Source: Telmatobacter sp. DSM 110680
GTDB lineage: Bacteria; Acidobacteriota; Terriglobia; Terriglobales; Acidobacteriaceae
DNA length: 64,000 nucleotides
Direction: 5' to 3'
Assembly (NCBI RefSeq): GCF_039994875.1
Contig: NZ_CP121196.1
Location: forward strand, 1,302,001 to 1,366,000
Shown: one piece after another, positions 17,577-26,014 of the stretch
Position numbering within the stretch: the first letter of the stretch is position 1
Layout: the number at the start of each line of letters is the position of its first letter
Position numbers and translations under genes: made by a program
Notes under the pieces: model-generated
Database searches by the model: none
What the model was told of the DNA's origin: nothing
The model's input: the letters and a program-made list of their open reading frames with translations, nothing else

Positions 17577-20072
17577 ATGAGACTGCGCGGTTCACAGCTT
17601 GCGGCCTACGTTGTTCCTTTCCTGTTGCTTGCTGTTCCTCTGGACGGGCGTGCATCCGGCGCAGCAGCGGATTCGATCACTATCGATGCGCGCACAGCGT
17701 CTCAGGTTCCGCATCCATCTTCGTACCACGGGGGAACACTCTCATCTTCGTCCGGTCACACCATCGGGATCAACTCGATGTACCTGACCATGGACAAGCG
17801 CCCATGGCTGCCCGTGATGGGCGAGTTTCACTACTCGCGCGTGCCAGAGGACGAGTGGGAAGAAGAACTTCTCAAGATGAAGTCTGCGGGCGTGCAGATC
17901 ATATCCACATATGTCATTTGGATTCATCACGAGGAGATTGAAGGGGAATTCGACTGGTCGGGGCGAAAAGATCTCAAACGTTTCGTTGAGTTGTGTGGAA
18001 AGCATGGTCTATACGTCATTGTCCGCATCGGGCCGTGGACCCATGGAGAAGTCAGGAATGGCGGATTTCCTGACTGGCTGCTGAAAAAGAGTCCCACGCG
18101 CAGCAACGACCCAACCTATATGGCATCGGTAGCCACCTTCTATGCGCAGATCGGCGCCCAGCTAAAAGGTCTGTTATGGAAGGATGATGGACCCGTCATC
18201 GGCATTCAATTGGAGAACGAATACGCAGCACGAGGTCCTTTGCAAGGCGAGCACCACATCCTAGCTCTCAAAAAACTGGCGATCAACAACGGGCTGGATG
18301 TTCCGTTGTACACCGTGACCGGATGGGATAACGCGGTTGTGCCCCATGGCGAAGTGTTATCGGTATTCGGCGGATATCCCGACGCGCCCTGGGACGCTTC
18401 GGTAACAGATCTGCCGCCCAATGATGTCTACATGTTCCGGTTTCAAGGCAGAGTCGCAGGCTACATGGAGACGGCAGCAGGTTCACGCAAGTCCGCCCAA
18501 TCGGACACGCCCTTTCTTACTGCCGAGTTGGGTGGCGGAGTTCAGGACACATATCATCGCAGACCGGTGATTGAGTCCGACGATGTTGCGGCCATAGTGC
18601 CGGTAATGCTTGGCTCGGGCGCCAATCTGTATGGGTATTACATGTTCCAGGGTGGTCAAAACCCAGACGGACATTTGACCTCTCTCCAGGAATCGCAAGC
18701 GACCGGCTATCCCACAGACGTTCCTGCGAAGTCCTACGATTTTCAGGCTCCTCTGGGGCAATTCGGCCAAGAGCGCACCTCGTTCCGAAAGCTCAAAGTC
18801 TTCCACTATTTTCTGAACGACTTTGGAAGCGAGTTGGCGCAGATGTCGGTCCACGCACCCGTCAAGACGCCGCAAAGTCCAGCCGATTTCAGTGTCGTTC
18901 GTGCTTCTGTGCGCAGCGATGGTCAGCAGGGATTCTTGTTCGTGAACAACTACGTTCGCGGGGCAGCGACGCCCGTGCGAAGCAACACGCAGTTTCAGAT
19001 CCTGCTGCCGAGGTCAGAGCTGCGAATACCGGAGAAACCGATCGACATCCTCTCGGGTGCATACTTCATCTGGCCGTTCAATCTGAAGCTCGGCGATTCG
19101 ACACTGAAGTACAGCACTGCGCAGTTGTTCACGCGTATCACGACAGACGATGTGGATACGTATTTCTTTGAGGAGATTCCGGATATACCCGCTGAATTCG
19201 TCATCAAGAACGATCCCGGATTGACGGTGCATGCAAACGATGCAATCGTGCAAAGGCGGGGTGAAGGCATTTCGATTTCCAGAATTGCGACAGGGTTCGA
19301 TCATCCAATTCAAATTCGACGAGGGGAGGAACACGGGGTCCGGCTGATCCTGTTGTCTGGACGAGAGGCCGAAAACGCCTGGAAAACCAGCATTGATGGT
19401 TCTATGCACCTGCTGGAAACCGTACAAGACTTTTTCACAGATGAAACGTCGTTTGTGCTCCAGTCTGAAGGCGATGCGCGCTGCGACTTTAGCGCGTTTC
19501 CATCCATTCATGGAGATTTGAAACTGGTCGGCGGCAATCTGGACGTCCAAGGAGTAGGGGAGACGAAGCACTACACAGGCTCTGTACCAGAGGAGAATCT
19601 GAAATTCAAAATCGAAAAACTCAGAGAAGCAAGCGAGGTTCCACATGGGAAACTCGGACCGCCGCTCTCATGGCGACCACAGGGAGTGGCAATGGCTCCA
19701 GACAATGCCGCATTCAAATTGGCCGCGAAATGGAAGATAACAATACCGCGTAATCTTCAGAGCAGCACAATCAGCAACGTCTTTCTCAGGATTGCTTACG
19801 CGGGCGACGTCGCGCGACTCTCGGTTGATGGAGATCTGCTCGACGATAATTTCAATAACGGAAGCCCTTGGACGATTGGATTACGGCGCTTCATTCCGAA
19901 AATGGGCGATGGACCGCTTGAGGTTAGCATTCTCCCTTTAAGAAGGGACGCTCCGATCTTTTTTGAGAGGCGGTTTAAGGCCAGCTTCGACGATAAAAGC
20001 CAGATCGTGAATTTGAAAAGTGCGACTCTGATACCACAATACAAGTTCCGGATGGAGATACTTGCAAAGTGA
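17577..20072 (+). CDS. Glycoside hydrolase family 35 beta-galactosidase, secreted
   Basis: The protein has 831 residues from the ATG at 17577. This start is chosen because a signal peptide (AAYVVPFLLLAVPLDGRASG) then stands at the N-terminus and an AGAGGG lies upstream; an ATG at 17529 has neither. GH35 features are visible: the opening of the barrel (MGEFHYSRVPEDEWEEELLK), GVQIISTYVIWIHHE and GPWTHGEVRNGGFPDWLL. The acid/base Glu is in IGIQLENEYA (Glu215 from this start) and the nucleophile Glu is in FLTAELGGG (Glu317). It releases terminal beta-galactose from oligo- or polysaccharides. It sits 84 bases behind the GH2 gene, probably co-transcribed. Confidence 0.93.
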   Translation: MRLRGSQLAAYVVPFLLLAVPLDGRASGAAADSITIDARTASQVPHPSSYHGGTLSSSSGHTIGINSMYLTMDKRPWLPVMGEFHYSRVPEDEWEEELLKMKSAGVQIISTYVIWIHHEEIEGEFDWSGRKDLKRFVELCGKHGLYVIVRIGPWTHGEVRNGGFPDWLLKKSPTRSNDPTYMASVATFYAQIGAQLKGLLWKDDGPVIGIQLENEYAARGPLQGEHHILALKKLAINNGLDVPLYTVTGWDNAVVPHGEVLSVFGGYPDAPWDASVTDLPPNDVYMFRFQGRVAGYMETAAGSRKSAQSDTPFLTAELGGGVQDTYHRRPVIESDDVAAIVPVMLGSGANLYGYYMFQGGQNPDGHLTSLQESQATGYPTDVPAKSYDFQAPLGQFGQERTSFRKLKVFHYFLNDFGSELAQMSVHAPVKTPQSPADFSVVRASVRSDGQQGFLFVNNYVRGAATPVRSNTQFQILLPRSELRIPEKPIDILSGAYFIWPFNLKLGDSTLKYSTAQLFTRITTDDVDTYFFEEIPDIPAEFVIKNDPGLTVHANDAIVQRRGEGISISRIATGFDHPIQIRRGEEHGVRLILLSGREAENAWKTSIDGSMHLLETVQDFFTDETSFVLQSEGDARCDFSAFPSIHGDLKLVGGNLDVQGVGETKHYTGSVPEENLKFKIEKLREASEVPHGKLGPPLSWRPQGVAMAPDNAAFKLAAKWKITIPRNLQSSTISNVFLRIAYAGDVARLSVDGDLLDDNFNNGSPWTIGLRRFIPKMGDGPLEVSILPLRRDAPIFFERRFKASFDDKSQIVNLKSATLIPQYKFRMEILAK

Positions 20073-20335
20073 AATGCAGCGCCTGCTCTCAGAGTAAGTC
20101 GATTACAGCGATCAAGCACCATCATTCATGCGTTCTTCCAAGAGGGGACGTGAGAATGACATAAACTCAGCCGTTTCGAAGCGCTCCAGACTATGAAACT
20201 GTGCGCGCATCTTAGGGTCGAGTCACAACGATTACTCCTGATAAACGCTTATTGCGACTGCGACCGATTCCCGAGCGCAGGTCGTCGGATTCCAGTCGCA
20301 ATGCCGACTTCAAGGGATTAATCCACACAGAATAC

Positions 20336-20587
20336 TCATCGGTGCGGACAGCCCGGCCAGCAGCACGGCCGCCGCATCCCTTCTTTGAGGTCCGAGCACA
20401 CCCTTTCGACGTGCTGCCGCCTCGTCTCATCTTTCTTGACGGAGATGGCCCAGCAGATCCACTCGTTGCGTGAGAGCGGCGTTATGCCTTCCCAGGCCGC
20501 CAGCGCCTTCGCGTCGGACGCGAGCGCCTTTCGGAGATCAGCCGGAAGATCATGTACGACTCCTCCGGAGATTCGAACGGTTGTCAT
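20336..20587 (-). CDS. YdeI/OmpD-associated small protein
   Basis: The 83-residue protein, counted from the ATG at 20587 (another ATG lies four codons upstream), has the YdeI-type core. It reads GGVVHDLPADLRKALASDAK, then AWEGITPLSRNEWICWAISV and KKDETRRQHVERVCSDLKEG, ending MRRPCCWPGCPHR. The family is widespread and poorly understood; some members were linked to peptide resistance. The frame stays open further upstream, but that part does not look like the family. It lies downstream of the biosynthetic operon on the same strand, about 150 bases after the last gene, so it may or may not belong to it. Confidence 0.75.
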   Translation of the reverse strand: MTTVRISGGVVHDLPADLRKALASDAKALAAWEGITPLSRNEWICWAISVKKDETRRQHVERVCSDLKEGMRRPCCWPGCPHR

Positions 20588-20738
20588 AGGATCAAGCATC
20601 TGATTCGAGAGTACGACTCGGAGGCCATTCTCGATCAGTTGTCGATGGCGAAGTTTCTGGCGCAATCGCTGGGAGGTAACGGATTTTTGTTGTCTTCTAT
20701 CACGGGTCATCATACCAACACAGTGATGTCAGGCAATC

Positions 20739-21182
20739 TCACGATTCGAGCATCGTCTTGAGGTTCGAAATGATCTCACGAGCACGATCCTGGTTCATCT
20801 TCTCGAATACGGGCCGTGATGCGAACCGGGCGACCACATTGCCCGGAATCTCATATTGCACATCGAGTGTCACTTGCGCGTTCGCCCCATCGGGTTCGAT
20901 CTTATAAGTCCACGTGCTCGGATTGCCGGTTATCGTTTGAAATTCGAATACCTTCGGACGCTCGCTTCGAGTGCACTTCGAATTGCCCGAGATTACCAGA
21001 CCAAACCAGTCGAATTCGTACTCCCATGTCTGACCAGGTTGCGCCGTAGCGGGTTGCACGTTGTGGATACGCGAAAGCCCCGGGATGAAGCTTGTTGCTC
21101 GGCTTGCTTCGGCGACGAAATCGTAGACCTTTTGCGGCGGGGCGGAAATGGTTGCTGAGTGGGTTGCTTTTCCGGTGGGCAC
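20739..21182 (-). CDS. SRPBCC (START-like) protein, last gene of biosynthetic operon
   Basis: The 147-residue protein has the helix-grip fold pattern: an N-terminal strand with HSATISAPPQKVYDFVAEAS, then FIPGLSRI, alternating strands (WEYEFDWFGLVISG, TWTYKIEP, AQVTLDVQYEI) and a long C-terminal helix. The GTG start overlaps the upstream stop by one base and is preceded by GAGGAGGAA. SRPBCC proteins bind hydrophobic ligands or act as cyclases/aromatases in polyketide pathways. In this operon it is a candidate cyclase or product-binding protein. It could also be a general coenzyme Q-binding COQ10-like protein. Confidence 0.8.
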   Translation of the reverse strand: MPTGKATHSATISAPPQKVYDFVAEASRATSFIPGLSRIHNVQPATAQPGQTWEYEFDWFGLVISGNSKCTRSERPKVFEFQTITGNPSTWTYKIEPDGANAQVTLDVQYEIPGNVVARFASRPVFEKMNQDRAREIISNLKTMLES

Positions 21183-21517
21183 TATTCCTCCTCAAGCAAG
21201 TGAAAGCGAGCGGCTTTTAGCAGCGTGGTTGCGATCAGACATTGTTTGGCCGCCGAAAACCCCTGCAATCGAATTGTAATCCTCGTCACCCAATGGCGTT
21301 CGTGCCAGGTAATGAACCCGCGCTCATCGTTCAGCTGAATGTACCCGGGCAGGGGCGTGTGCGATAGCCATATCAAATCGAGGGTTGAACTGAAAATTTT
21401 TCCCCAGTGGGGAGGAACGCGCCGGAACGCAACCCATCTTTCTTCCAGCGCATCGTCACTCCGCCTCGACACTCGCCAAACGTGCCTGCCCGGATGGAAG
21501 AATCGTAGCCTAATCAT
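21182..21517 (-). CDS. Small protein of unknown function in biosynthetic operon
   Basis: The 111-residue product is basic and rich in Trp, Arg and His (HPGRHVWRVSRRSDDALEER, LIWLSHTPLPGYIQLNDERG, ITWHERHWVTRITIRLQGFS). No family was recognised. The start overlaps the methyltransferase stop (ATGA) and its stop overlaps the SRPBCC start, so it is tightly coupled to both. Predicted strands suggest a small beta-rich domain. The tight coupling argues for a pathway role. Confidence 0.6.
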   Translation of the reverse strand: MIRLRFFHPGRHVWRVSRRSDDALEERWVAFRRVPPHWGKIFSSTLDLIWLSHTPLPGYIQLNDERGFITWHERHWVTRITIRLQGFSAAKQCLIATTLLKAARFHLLEEE

Positions 21518-22338
21518 TTCGTGGCCTTGAGAAATCCCTGAATCCCGTGGCGATCCGCAGATGTTGCGAGCCTGAGAAAGCCCGCGCGCCGAGCCGTGGC
21601 TGCGAGGTCGTCGGCCGAGCGGTACTGCACACGCAACTCCGCCAACCGCAAAAGGTAATCCGAGAAACGAAGGCAGCGCATCGCGCTCGTCACCATGACG
21701 CCTCCAGGCCTCAAAACACGATGGAACGCCGCGTACAATTTGGCCAGCTGTTCGTCATCTAGAAACTCTCCCAACCCCGTCGACGTGACGAAATCAAACT
21801 CGCCCGCGTAGGTGCTCACGTCCAAGGCATCGCCATGATGTGCGATAAGGGCAATGCCGTGTTGGCCGGTAAAAGTCTCGGCTTGGCGCAGGACATCATC
21901 GTCCAAATCCAACACATGGAATCGTATTCCGGTTGTCACTCCTCCGGCTTCGCGGAACTGTTCCACTGCGGCGACGAACTCGCGAGGAATGCCACACGGA
22001 ACACTTAGAACGTCCAAGGATGCGTGGTCCTTCGAACGCTCCTGAAGGAACTCGCACAGCTCATCGCGAGCCATGAAAAAGCGACTGCGAAAGGATTCAA
22101 CCGCCCGCATTCTCAGAATCCGCTTATCCAACCAGCGCCCTATTCCGTACGAGCCTGAAGGTTGGCCGCGATAAATATGGTCTGCGAAACGGTAGCTGCC
22201 GGAATTCTCGAACCCCTCCCGGGCGAGATCGGAGGTCCGCAGCAGCCAGTAGACTGGCAACTCCAACACTCGCCCGCTCCACAGTAGTTTGCCGGTGATG
22301 GAGGAGGATCGCCGCGTTCGGTTATGGAATTCAGCCAT
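21514..22338 (-). CDS. Class I SAM-dependent methyltransferase-like protein
   Basis: The 274-residue protein has a C-terminal Rossmann methyltransferase domain. Motif I is unusual (LDVLSVPCGIPREF in place of the Gly-rich loop). An acidic motif II follows (FHVLDLDDDVL), then GDALDVSTYAGEFDFVTSTG, LAKLYAAFHRVLRPGGVMVT and a closing strand. The first 80 residues are a helical cap. Start ATG at 22338, nine bases after the acyl-CoA dehydrogenase stop. The likely role is O-, N- or C-methylation of the operon's product; the acceptor is unknown. Confidence 0.8.
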   Translation of the reverse strand: MAEFHNRTRRSSSITGKLLWSGRVLELPVYWLLRTSDLAREGFENSGSYRFADHIYRGQPSGSYGIGRWLDKRILRMRAVESFRSRFFMARDELCEFLQERSKDHASLDVLSVPCGIPREFVAAVEQFREAGGVTTGIRFHVLDLDDDVLRQAETFTGQHGIALIAHHGDALDVSTYAGEFDFVTSTGLGEFLDDEQLAKLYAAFHRVLRPGGVMVTSAMRCLRFSDYLLRLAELRVQYRSADDLAATARRAGFLRLATSADRHGIQGFLKATK

Positions 22339-22347
22339 AGGACCCTT

Positions 22348-23454
22348 CTACACCCGCATGAAGGCGGCGATCATTTCCCTGATGACCTCCGGCGTTCCGG
22401 CCGCGATGGTGAGTGCACGAGCGTCGCGATAGAAGCGGCTTGTCCAATGATCGTCCCTGTAGCCGAGGCCGCCATGAATCTGGAGACATTGCGTGATGAC
22501 CTCCTGCGCCACCTGGTAGCTGAAGAGCTTCATCATGCAGATTTGGCGAGTAACGGACTCTCCCGCGATCCAACGAGAAAAAGTAAGGTAATTGAGCGAG
22601 CGAGCGGCTTCAAGCTGAGTGGCCATATCGGCAAATTGGTGCCGTATGACCTGGAACTGGTTGATGGTGTTTCCAAAAGCACTTCTCTCGCGCGCAAACG
22701 CCAGCGTTTTCTGCATGGCATAGTCTGCCCAGGCAACACAGGCGAGACCGCCAAAAAGCCGCTCGCGGTTGAGAGCCCGCTGGACCTGCCCGAAGCCTTC
22801 GCCCGCGGAGCCGAGTACTTGGCCGCGCTTCACCACGCAGCCGTCGAAGCGAATACGACCCGTGCCTGAAGAGGACAGTCCCAGAGTTCGCAGCCGCTCA
22901 ATCATAACGCCGTTGCTCTGCGCCGATACCAGGATCAGCGTCAGCCCTTCTTCCGTCAATTCAGGGATTCGCGCGGCGACAATCAGGAAGTCGGCAAAGG
23001 CGGCATTCGTGATGTACGTTTTTTCTCCGTACAGGATCAGGTTATCGCCCGAGATATCCCCCCTGCACTGCAAGGCAGCAAAATCGGATCCGGATGCAGG
23101 CTCCGTAACTGCCATAGCGCCCATCATCTTGCCACTGCTCACTGCGGGAATATATGTAGCCTTCTGCTCATCAGTGCCAAAGTCTTCGAGCAAGGGAATG
23201 ATAAGGTTCGACTGGACCAGGAAACTGAGGGCGAATCCTAGCGACTCACAACGCGGCAACTCCTCGGCAACTATCCCATTCCGCCACGGGTCGGATTGGA
23301 ATAATCCCTGTCGCGCACATTCCAGAAGGACCGATCTCGGGAACTCTCCCCCATCCTCCCAAGCCGTCGATCGCGGCCGGAGTTGCTCGTCGATAAACGC
23401 GCGCACTTTTTGGCGGAATTGTTCGTGCTCGTCCGAGAAGAAGTTAGTCATCAT
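22348..23454 (-). CDS. Acyl-CoA dehydrogenase family flavoprotein, carrier-protein substrate suspected
   Basis: The 368-residue protein is a full-length acyl-CoA dehydrogenase. It has the helical N-domain (FRQKVRAFIDEQLRP), the FAD-contact strand MGAMAVTEPASGSDFAALQC, GEKTYITNAAFADFLIVAAR, ERSAFGNTINQFQVIRHQFA, the C-terminal CLQIHGGLGYRDDHWTSRFY and AAGTPEVIREMIA. The late position where many members have Glu (YEGT) is Ala-Gly. The Glu of NRERLFGG matches the alternative base position used in isovaleryl-CoA dehydrogenase. Beside an amino acid:carrier ligase and two carrier proteins, it most likely oxidises an aminoacyl- or acyl-thioester, by analogy with prolyl-carrier dehydrogenases. That is inference. 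Confidence 0.9.
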   Translation of the reverse strand: MMTNFFSDEHEQFRQKVRAFIDEQLRPRSTAWEDGGEFPRSVLLECARQGLFQSDPWRNGIVAEELPRCESLGFALSFLVQSNLIIPLLEDFGTDEQKATYIPAVSSGKMMGAMAVTEPASGSDFAALQCRGDISGDNLILYGEKTYITNAAFADFLIVAARIPELTEEGLTLILVSAQSNGVMIERLRTLGLSSSGTGRIRFDGCVVKRGQVLGSAGEGFGQVQRALNRERLFGGLACVAWADYAMQKTLAFARERSAFGNTINQFQVIRHQFADMATQLEAARSLNYLTFSRWIAGESVTRQICMMKLFSYQVAQEVITQCLQIHGGLGYRDDHWTSRFYRDARALTIAAGTPEVIREMIAAFMRV

Positions 23455-23461
23455 TCATAGT

Positions 23462-23701
23462 TTATGAGAGCGAGGGCATGACCCGGCGGAACGCGTCGAT
23501 CACATCTTGTACGGTTTTTAACCGCCACAGATCGTCTTCTTTAATCTCGATCTGAAATGCGTCTTCGAGTGACATTACACACTCGAGCTTTTCAAGCGAC
23601 TCCATGTCGAGATCCGAGAGCTTTGCTTCAGGCCTGATTTCGCTAACCGGCACGCCTGAAGCCCGGCTGATGAGTTCCGTTACCTTATCTTCAACATTCA
23701 A
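23462..23701 (-). CDS. Acyl carrier protein 2 of the biosynthetic operon
   Basis: The 79-residue carrier protein is read from a TTG at 23701, which has a strong GAGGAAGG seven to eight bases upstream; a longer frame from 23767 lacks the family pattern. The core is DMESLEKLECVMSLEDAFQIEI, with the phosphopantetheine Ser in the DMES motif in place of the usual DSL. Helix 1 (VEDKVTELISRASG) and the acidic helix 3 region are normal. Its start overlaps the upstream diiron gene by eleven bases. It is one of two carriers in the operon and probably carries the acyl chain or an intermediate passed between enzymes. Confidence 0.88.
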   Translation of the reverse strand: MNVEDKVTELISRASGVPVSEIRPEAKLSDLDMESLEKLECVMSLEDAFQIEIKEDDLWRLKTVQDVIDAFRRVMPSLS

Positions 23702-24251
23702 GGTGCGTACCTTCCTCAGGAAAATCGCTGGCCAGCCGCGAATGCAGCTGTTCGGCCACCTTTTCATCTATATCGCGCCACTTCGCGAGCGTCGCGGCAA
23801 CTTGCTCTGGGGGCATGCCGGCAATCAACTGCTCCACCCAGCCGTTTTCACCGCTGTGTGCCTCCTCATCCTGAATAATTCGTTGCAAGGTTCGTCTTAC
23901 GTTAGGGTGCACGTCAGAGCGCTGCAAGTGCTCGCGGTAGCTCATCAGCACGCGCGCTTCCAGAATCTCGGAAAGAACGAGCAAATCAACCATGGCTTTT
24001 GGGATGCCACCGTCCTGAGAATAATGCATCTGGATAGTCTCGATTGAGGGATCGATAGTACCACCGAGCTTCGCGATCACTTCGGTGAGAAGAGCGGCGT
24101 GACTTGCCTCTGTAGCGCAATGACGAGTTGCTCCTACCAGCACATCGGGGTTTGTGACACTTCGAGCCAGACGGCCCATCAAAAGCGCTCCTTGCAGTTC
24201 GCTGTTGCGATACAAGTTCAACAGCCAGAGTTCACGCTTAGTAAGCGGCAT
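23691..24251 (-). CDS. Ferritin-like diiron protein 2
   Basis: The protein has 186 residues, counted from the ATG at 24251, which overlaps the upstream stop by 14 bases. It is a four-helix bundle with the classic diiron ligand series. In numbering from an upstream ATG 11 codons earlier these are Glu29, Glu59-x-x-His62 (EASH), Glu106 or Glu109, and Glu140-x-x-His143 (EEAH). Such proteins are oxidases or oxygenases (N-oxygenase, desaturase, decarboxylase types) or bacterioferritin-like. Two different ferritin-like genes side by side in a carrier-protein operon suggest an oxidative tailoring step. The reaction is unknown. Confidence 0.78.
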   Translation of the reverse strand: MPLTKRELWLLNLYRNSELQGALLMGRLARSVTNPDVLVGATRHCATEASHAALLTEVIAKLGGTIDPSIETIQMHYSQDGGIPKAMVDLLVLSEILEARVLMSYREHLQRSDVHPNVRRTLQRIIQDEEAHSGENGWVEQLIAGMPPEQVAATLAKWRDIDEKVAEQLHSRLASDFPEEGTHLEC

Positions 24252-24960
24252 GCATTCCCGCCTTGGCGAAATCAGAGAGTCCAATCCCGCAGAGCCGATG
24301 CATTTTCTGATCCAGCGTCAAGATGGCCTGCAGATCGTTCTTCTCTGAAATAGGTGTGGTGGCTACAACGTCGGTCCCGATGTGACGAAAATTTAAGCCG
24401 GCATTGAGACAGCGGTCGCGAGCGCCGGAGCCAGTCCGTACCCGCGGTTCCAGGAGATCAAAGGCGAATTGCGCATGTCGGAATTCGTCCTTGGCGATGA
24501 AAGCACAGATCTGCGCTAAAACCGGCTCCATTGCCTGGCGCGAGGCGCGCAGGAAAAAATAAGCCGCGAAGTGTTCGCTGATCATGTAGCGGGTAAGTTC
24601 CGCGAGCGGGTCCGCAATCACGTTTCCCAGGTTTCGCTGGCGCACCGCGACGAGTTCCTCGTCGCTTACTGGCCTGTAGTCCACTAGATTCAAGTATCGG
24701 TTTAGCACGTAAAAATGCTTGTAGGATTCGTAGAGTTGCACGGAAAACACCGACGTCACGTCGAGTTGGTCCCACATGCACCGCATCAGGCCAGACGTGT
24801 AAATGGGAAAATAGGACTCGATCAGTGCCGAGTCGTGCATCTGGTCAAGCAAGGCAGGCTGATTCAAGGATCGATCGCGATCGATCTGATTCCACGCGAC
24901 ATCAATTTCAAGTATCCAGCGCTGCAATTCCGCTGTTGTCAAATAATCGTCGTAAATCAT
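24238..24960 (-). CDS. Ferritin-like diiron protein 1
   Basis: The 240-residue all-helical protein has candidate iron ligands Glu78 and His82 (YESYKHFY), Glu129-His130 (SEHFAAYFF) and Glu159-x-x-His162 (DEFRHAQ), plus a possible Glu49. The pattern fits the ferritin-like superfamily that includes acyl-ACP desaturases and AurF-type N-oxygenases. It is longer than its neighbour and only distantly similar, so it is not a recent duplicate. It starts eight bases after the ligase stop. Acting on a carrier-bound substrate would fit the context, but this is inference. Confidence 0.78.
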   Translation of the reverse strand: MIYDDYLTTAELQRWILEIDVAWNQIDRDRSLNQPALLDQMHDSALIESYFPIYTSGLMRCMWDQLDVTSVFSVQLYESYKHFYVLNRYLNLVDYRPVSDEELVAVRQRNLGNVIADPLAELTRYMISEHFAAYFFLRASRQAMEPVLAQICAFIAKDEFRHAQFAFDLLEPRVRTGSGARDRCLNAGLNFRHIGTDVVATTPISEKNDLQAILTLDQKMHRLCGIGLSDFAKAGMHAAY

Positions 24961-24968
24961 CTCTGCTC

Positions 24969-25775
24969 CTACTCGACCAACCTGAACGCCTCGTTCGGCC
25001 CGAGTGTTACTGCCAAGGCTAGAGCCCAGCGCTCAAGTCCAAAGGCAACGCACCCTGAATACGCATCTGCGCCGTCCTCCAGACTAAATCCGAAGCGGCG
25101 CGAAAAAAACCTTTCGTGAAGATTGAAGGAAGAGATTGCCAGCGGCGTTCCCTCAGCATCCATCTGCGCTCGCAGTTCGAATTTTAGGCCCTTAATTTGC
25201 TGCAGTAGCTTCCGGCCTCGAGCTTCACTGCCAGCGAAGAAAGAATCAGTCGCCACCTCGAGTTGCACGGCAAGCCGAAGCGATCGCGAGAACGCCAATA
25301 TGCGATCCATCCAATCCTGCCGCCGTTCCCGCACCCAGGCGGCAGACCCGACGAACACAATCTCCCTCATCGTAAATGCCCGCAAGCGGCCCGGCTCCTT
25401 GTTGTCCTCGTTGCGCCGGCAGCGCGCGACACAGGTCCAAACGCTGGGCTGTTGGAGAGAAGACCCGGCGAGTTTCGCGTAGCAGTGATAGCAGACTGCC
25501 GGAGGCATGCAGCCCCCCTCCGACTGCTCCACAGTATTGTCTGGAAAAGATTCAAAGTAACCTGCGCGTTCCAGAATTGAACGCTCGATCAACGAGGGCA
25601 CCGGCAGCTCGTTCGCGCGCGCTTTGATCGCGAGCTCGACGATTTTCGAATCGACCCAGTCGATAAGTGCCGACATATGAGGACCCAACACAGCCTCGCA
25701 GCCAGAGGGCACCCACTCCTGCAGGCGCGCTAGCTGCGTCATCGGATCCTCAATGCTGATTTCTCTTGCCATCAT
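24969..25775 (-). CDS. Amino acid:[carrier protein] ligase-like class II synthetase homologue
   Basis: The 268-residue protein resembles the catalytic core of atypical seryl-tRNA synthetases without a tRNA-binding arm. Motif 2-like CVARCRRNEDNKEPGRLRAF is followed by TMREIVFVG; motif 3 is SGCVAFGLERWALAL. A Cys-Glu-Cys zinc set can be proposed: Cys95 (or Cys98), Glu138 and Cys242, with spacing close to that of the archaeal-type SerRS family. Known members such as Bll0957 of Bradyrhizobium load Gly or Ala onto the phosphopantetheine of a small carrier protein. The carrier gene directly upstream (stop overlaps start) is its obvious partner. The amino acid used here is unknown. Confidence 0.85.
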   Translation of the reverse strand: MMAREISIEDPMTQLARLQEWVPSGCEAVLGPHMSALIDWVDSKIVELAIKARANELPVPSLIERSILERAGYFESFPDNTVEQSEGGCMPPAVCYHCYAKLAGSSLQQPSVWTCVARCRRNEDNKEPGRLRAFTMREIVFVGSAAWVRERRQDWMDRILAFSRSLRLAVQLEVATDSFFAGSEARGRKLLQQIKGLKFELRAQMDAEGTPLAISSFNLHERFFSRRFGFSLEDGADAYSGCVAFGLERWALALAVTLGPNEAFRLVE

Positions 25776-26014
25776 TATTTAGCCCCGAAGTGCTCAACGA
25801 TCATTGTCACTGTTCGAAAGTTCTTCATCACGATCTCTTCATCCGGGATGTTACGGCCGATCATCAGCTCCACAAAGGCGATCAGTTTCAAGATATTTAA
25901 CGAGTCGATCCAACCATCCTCGAATAACGGCGTGTCAGGAACGGCTCGATGCGTGGAATCCTTCAACAATTCGCCGTTGATATAGCTGAGCAACCTGTCG
26001 CGCGCGTCGCTCAC
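25775..26014 (-). CDS. Carrier protein 1, partner of the amino acid ligase
   Basis: This 79-residue carrier protein has the phosphopantetheine attachment site in FEDGWIDSLNILKLIAFVEL (Ser in DSL). Helix 1 is ARDRLLSYINGELL and the helix 3 region GRNIPDEEIVMKNFRTV is normal. The GTG start overlaps the SDR stop by four bases, with AGGAGG upstream. The stop overlaps the ligase start. Pairing with an amino acid:carrier ligase suggests that it holds an aminoacyl thioester. Confidence 0.9.
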   Translation of the reverse strand: MSDARDRLLSYINGELLKDSTHRAVPDTPLFEDGWIDSLNILKLIAFVELMIGRNIPDEEIVMKNFRTVTMIVEHFGAK

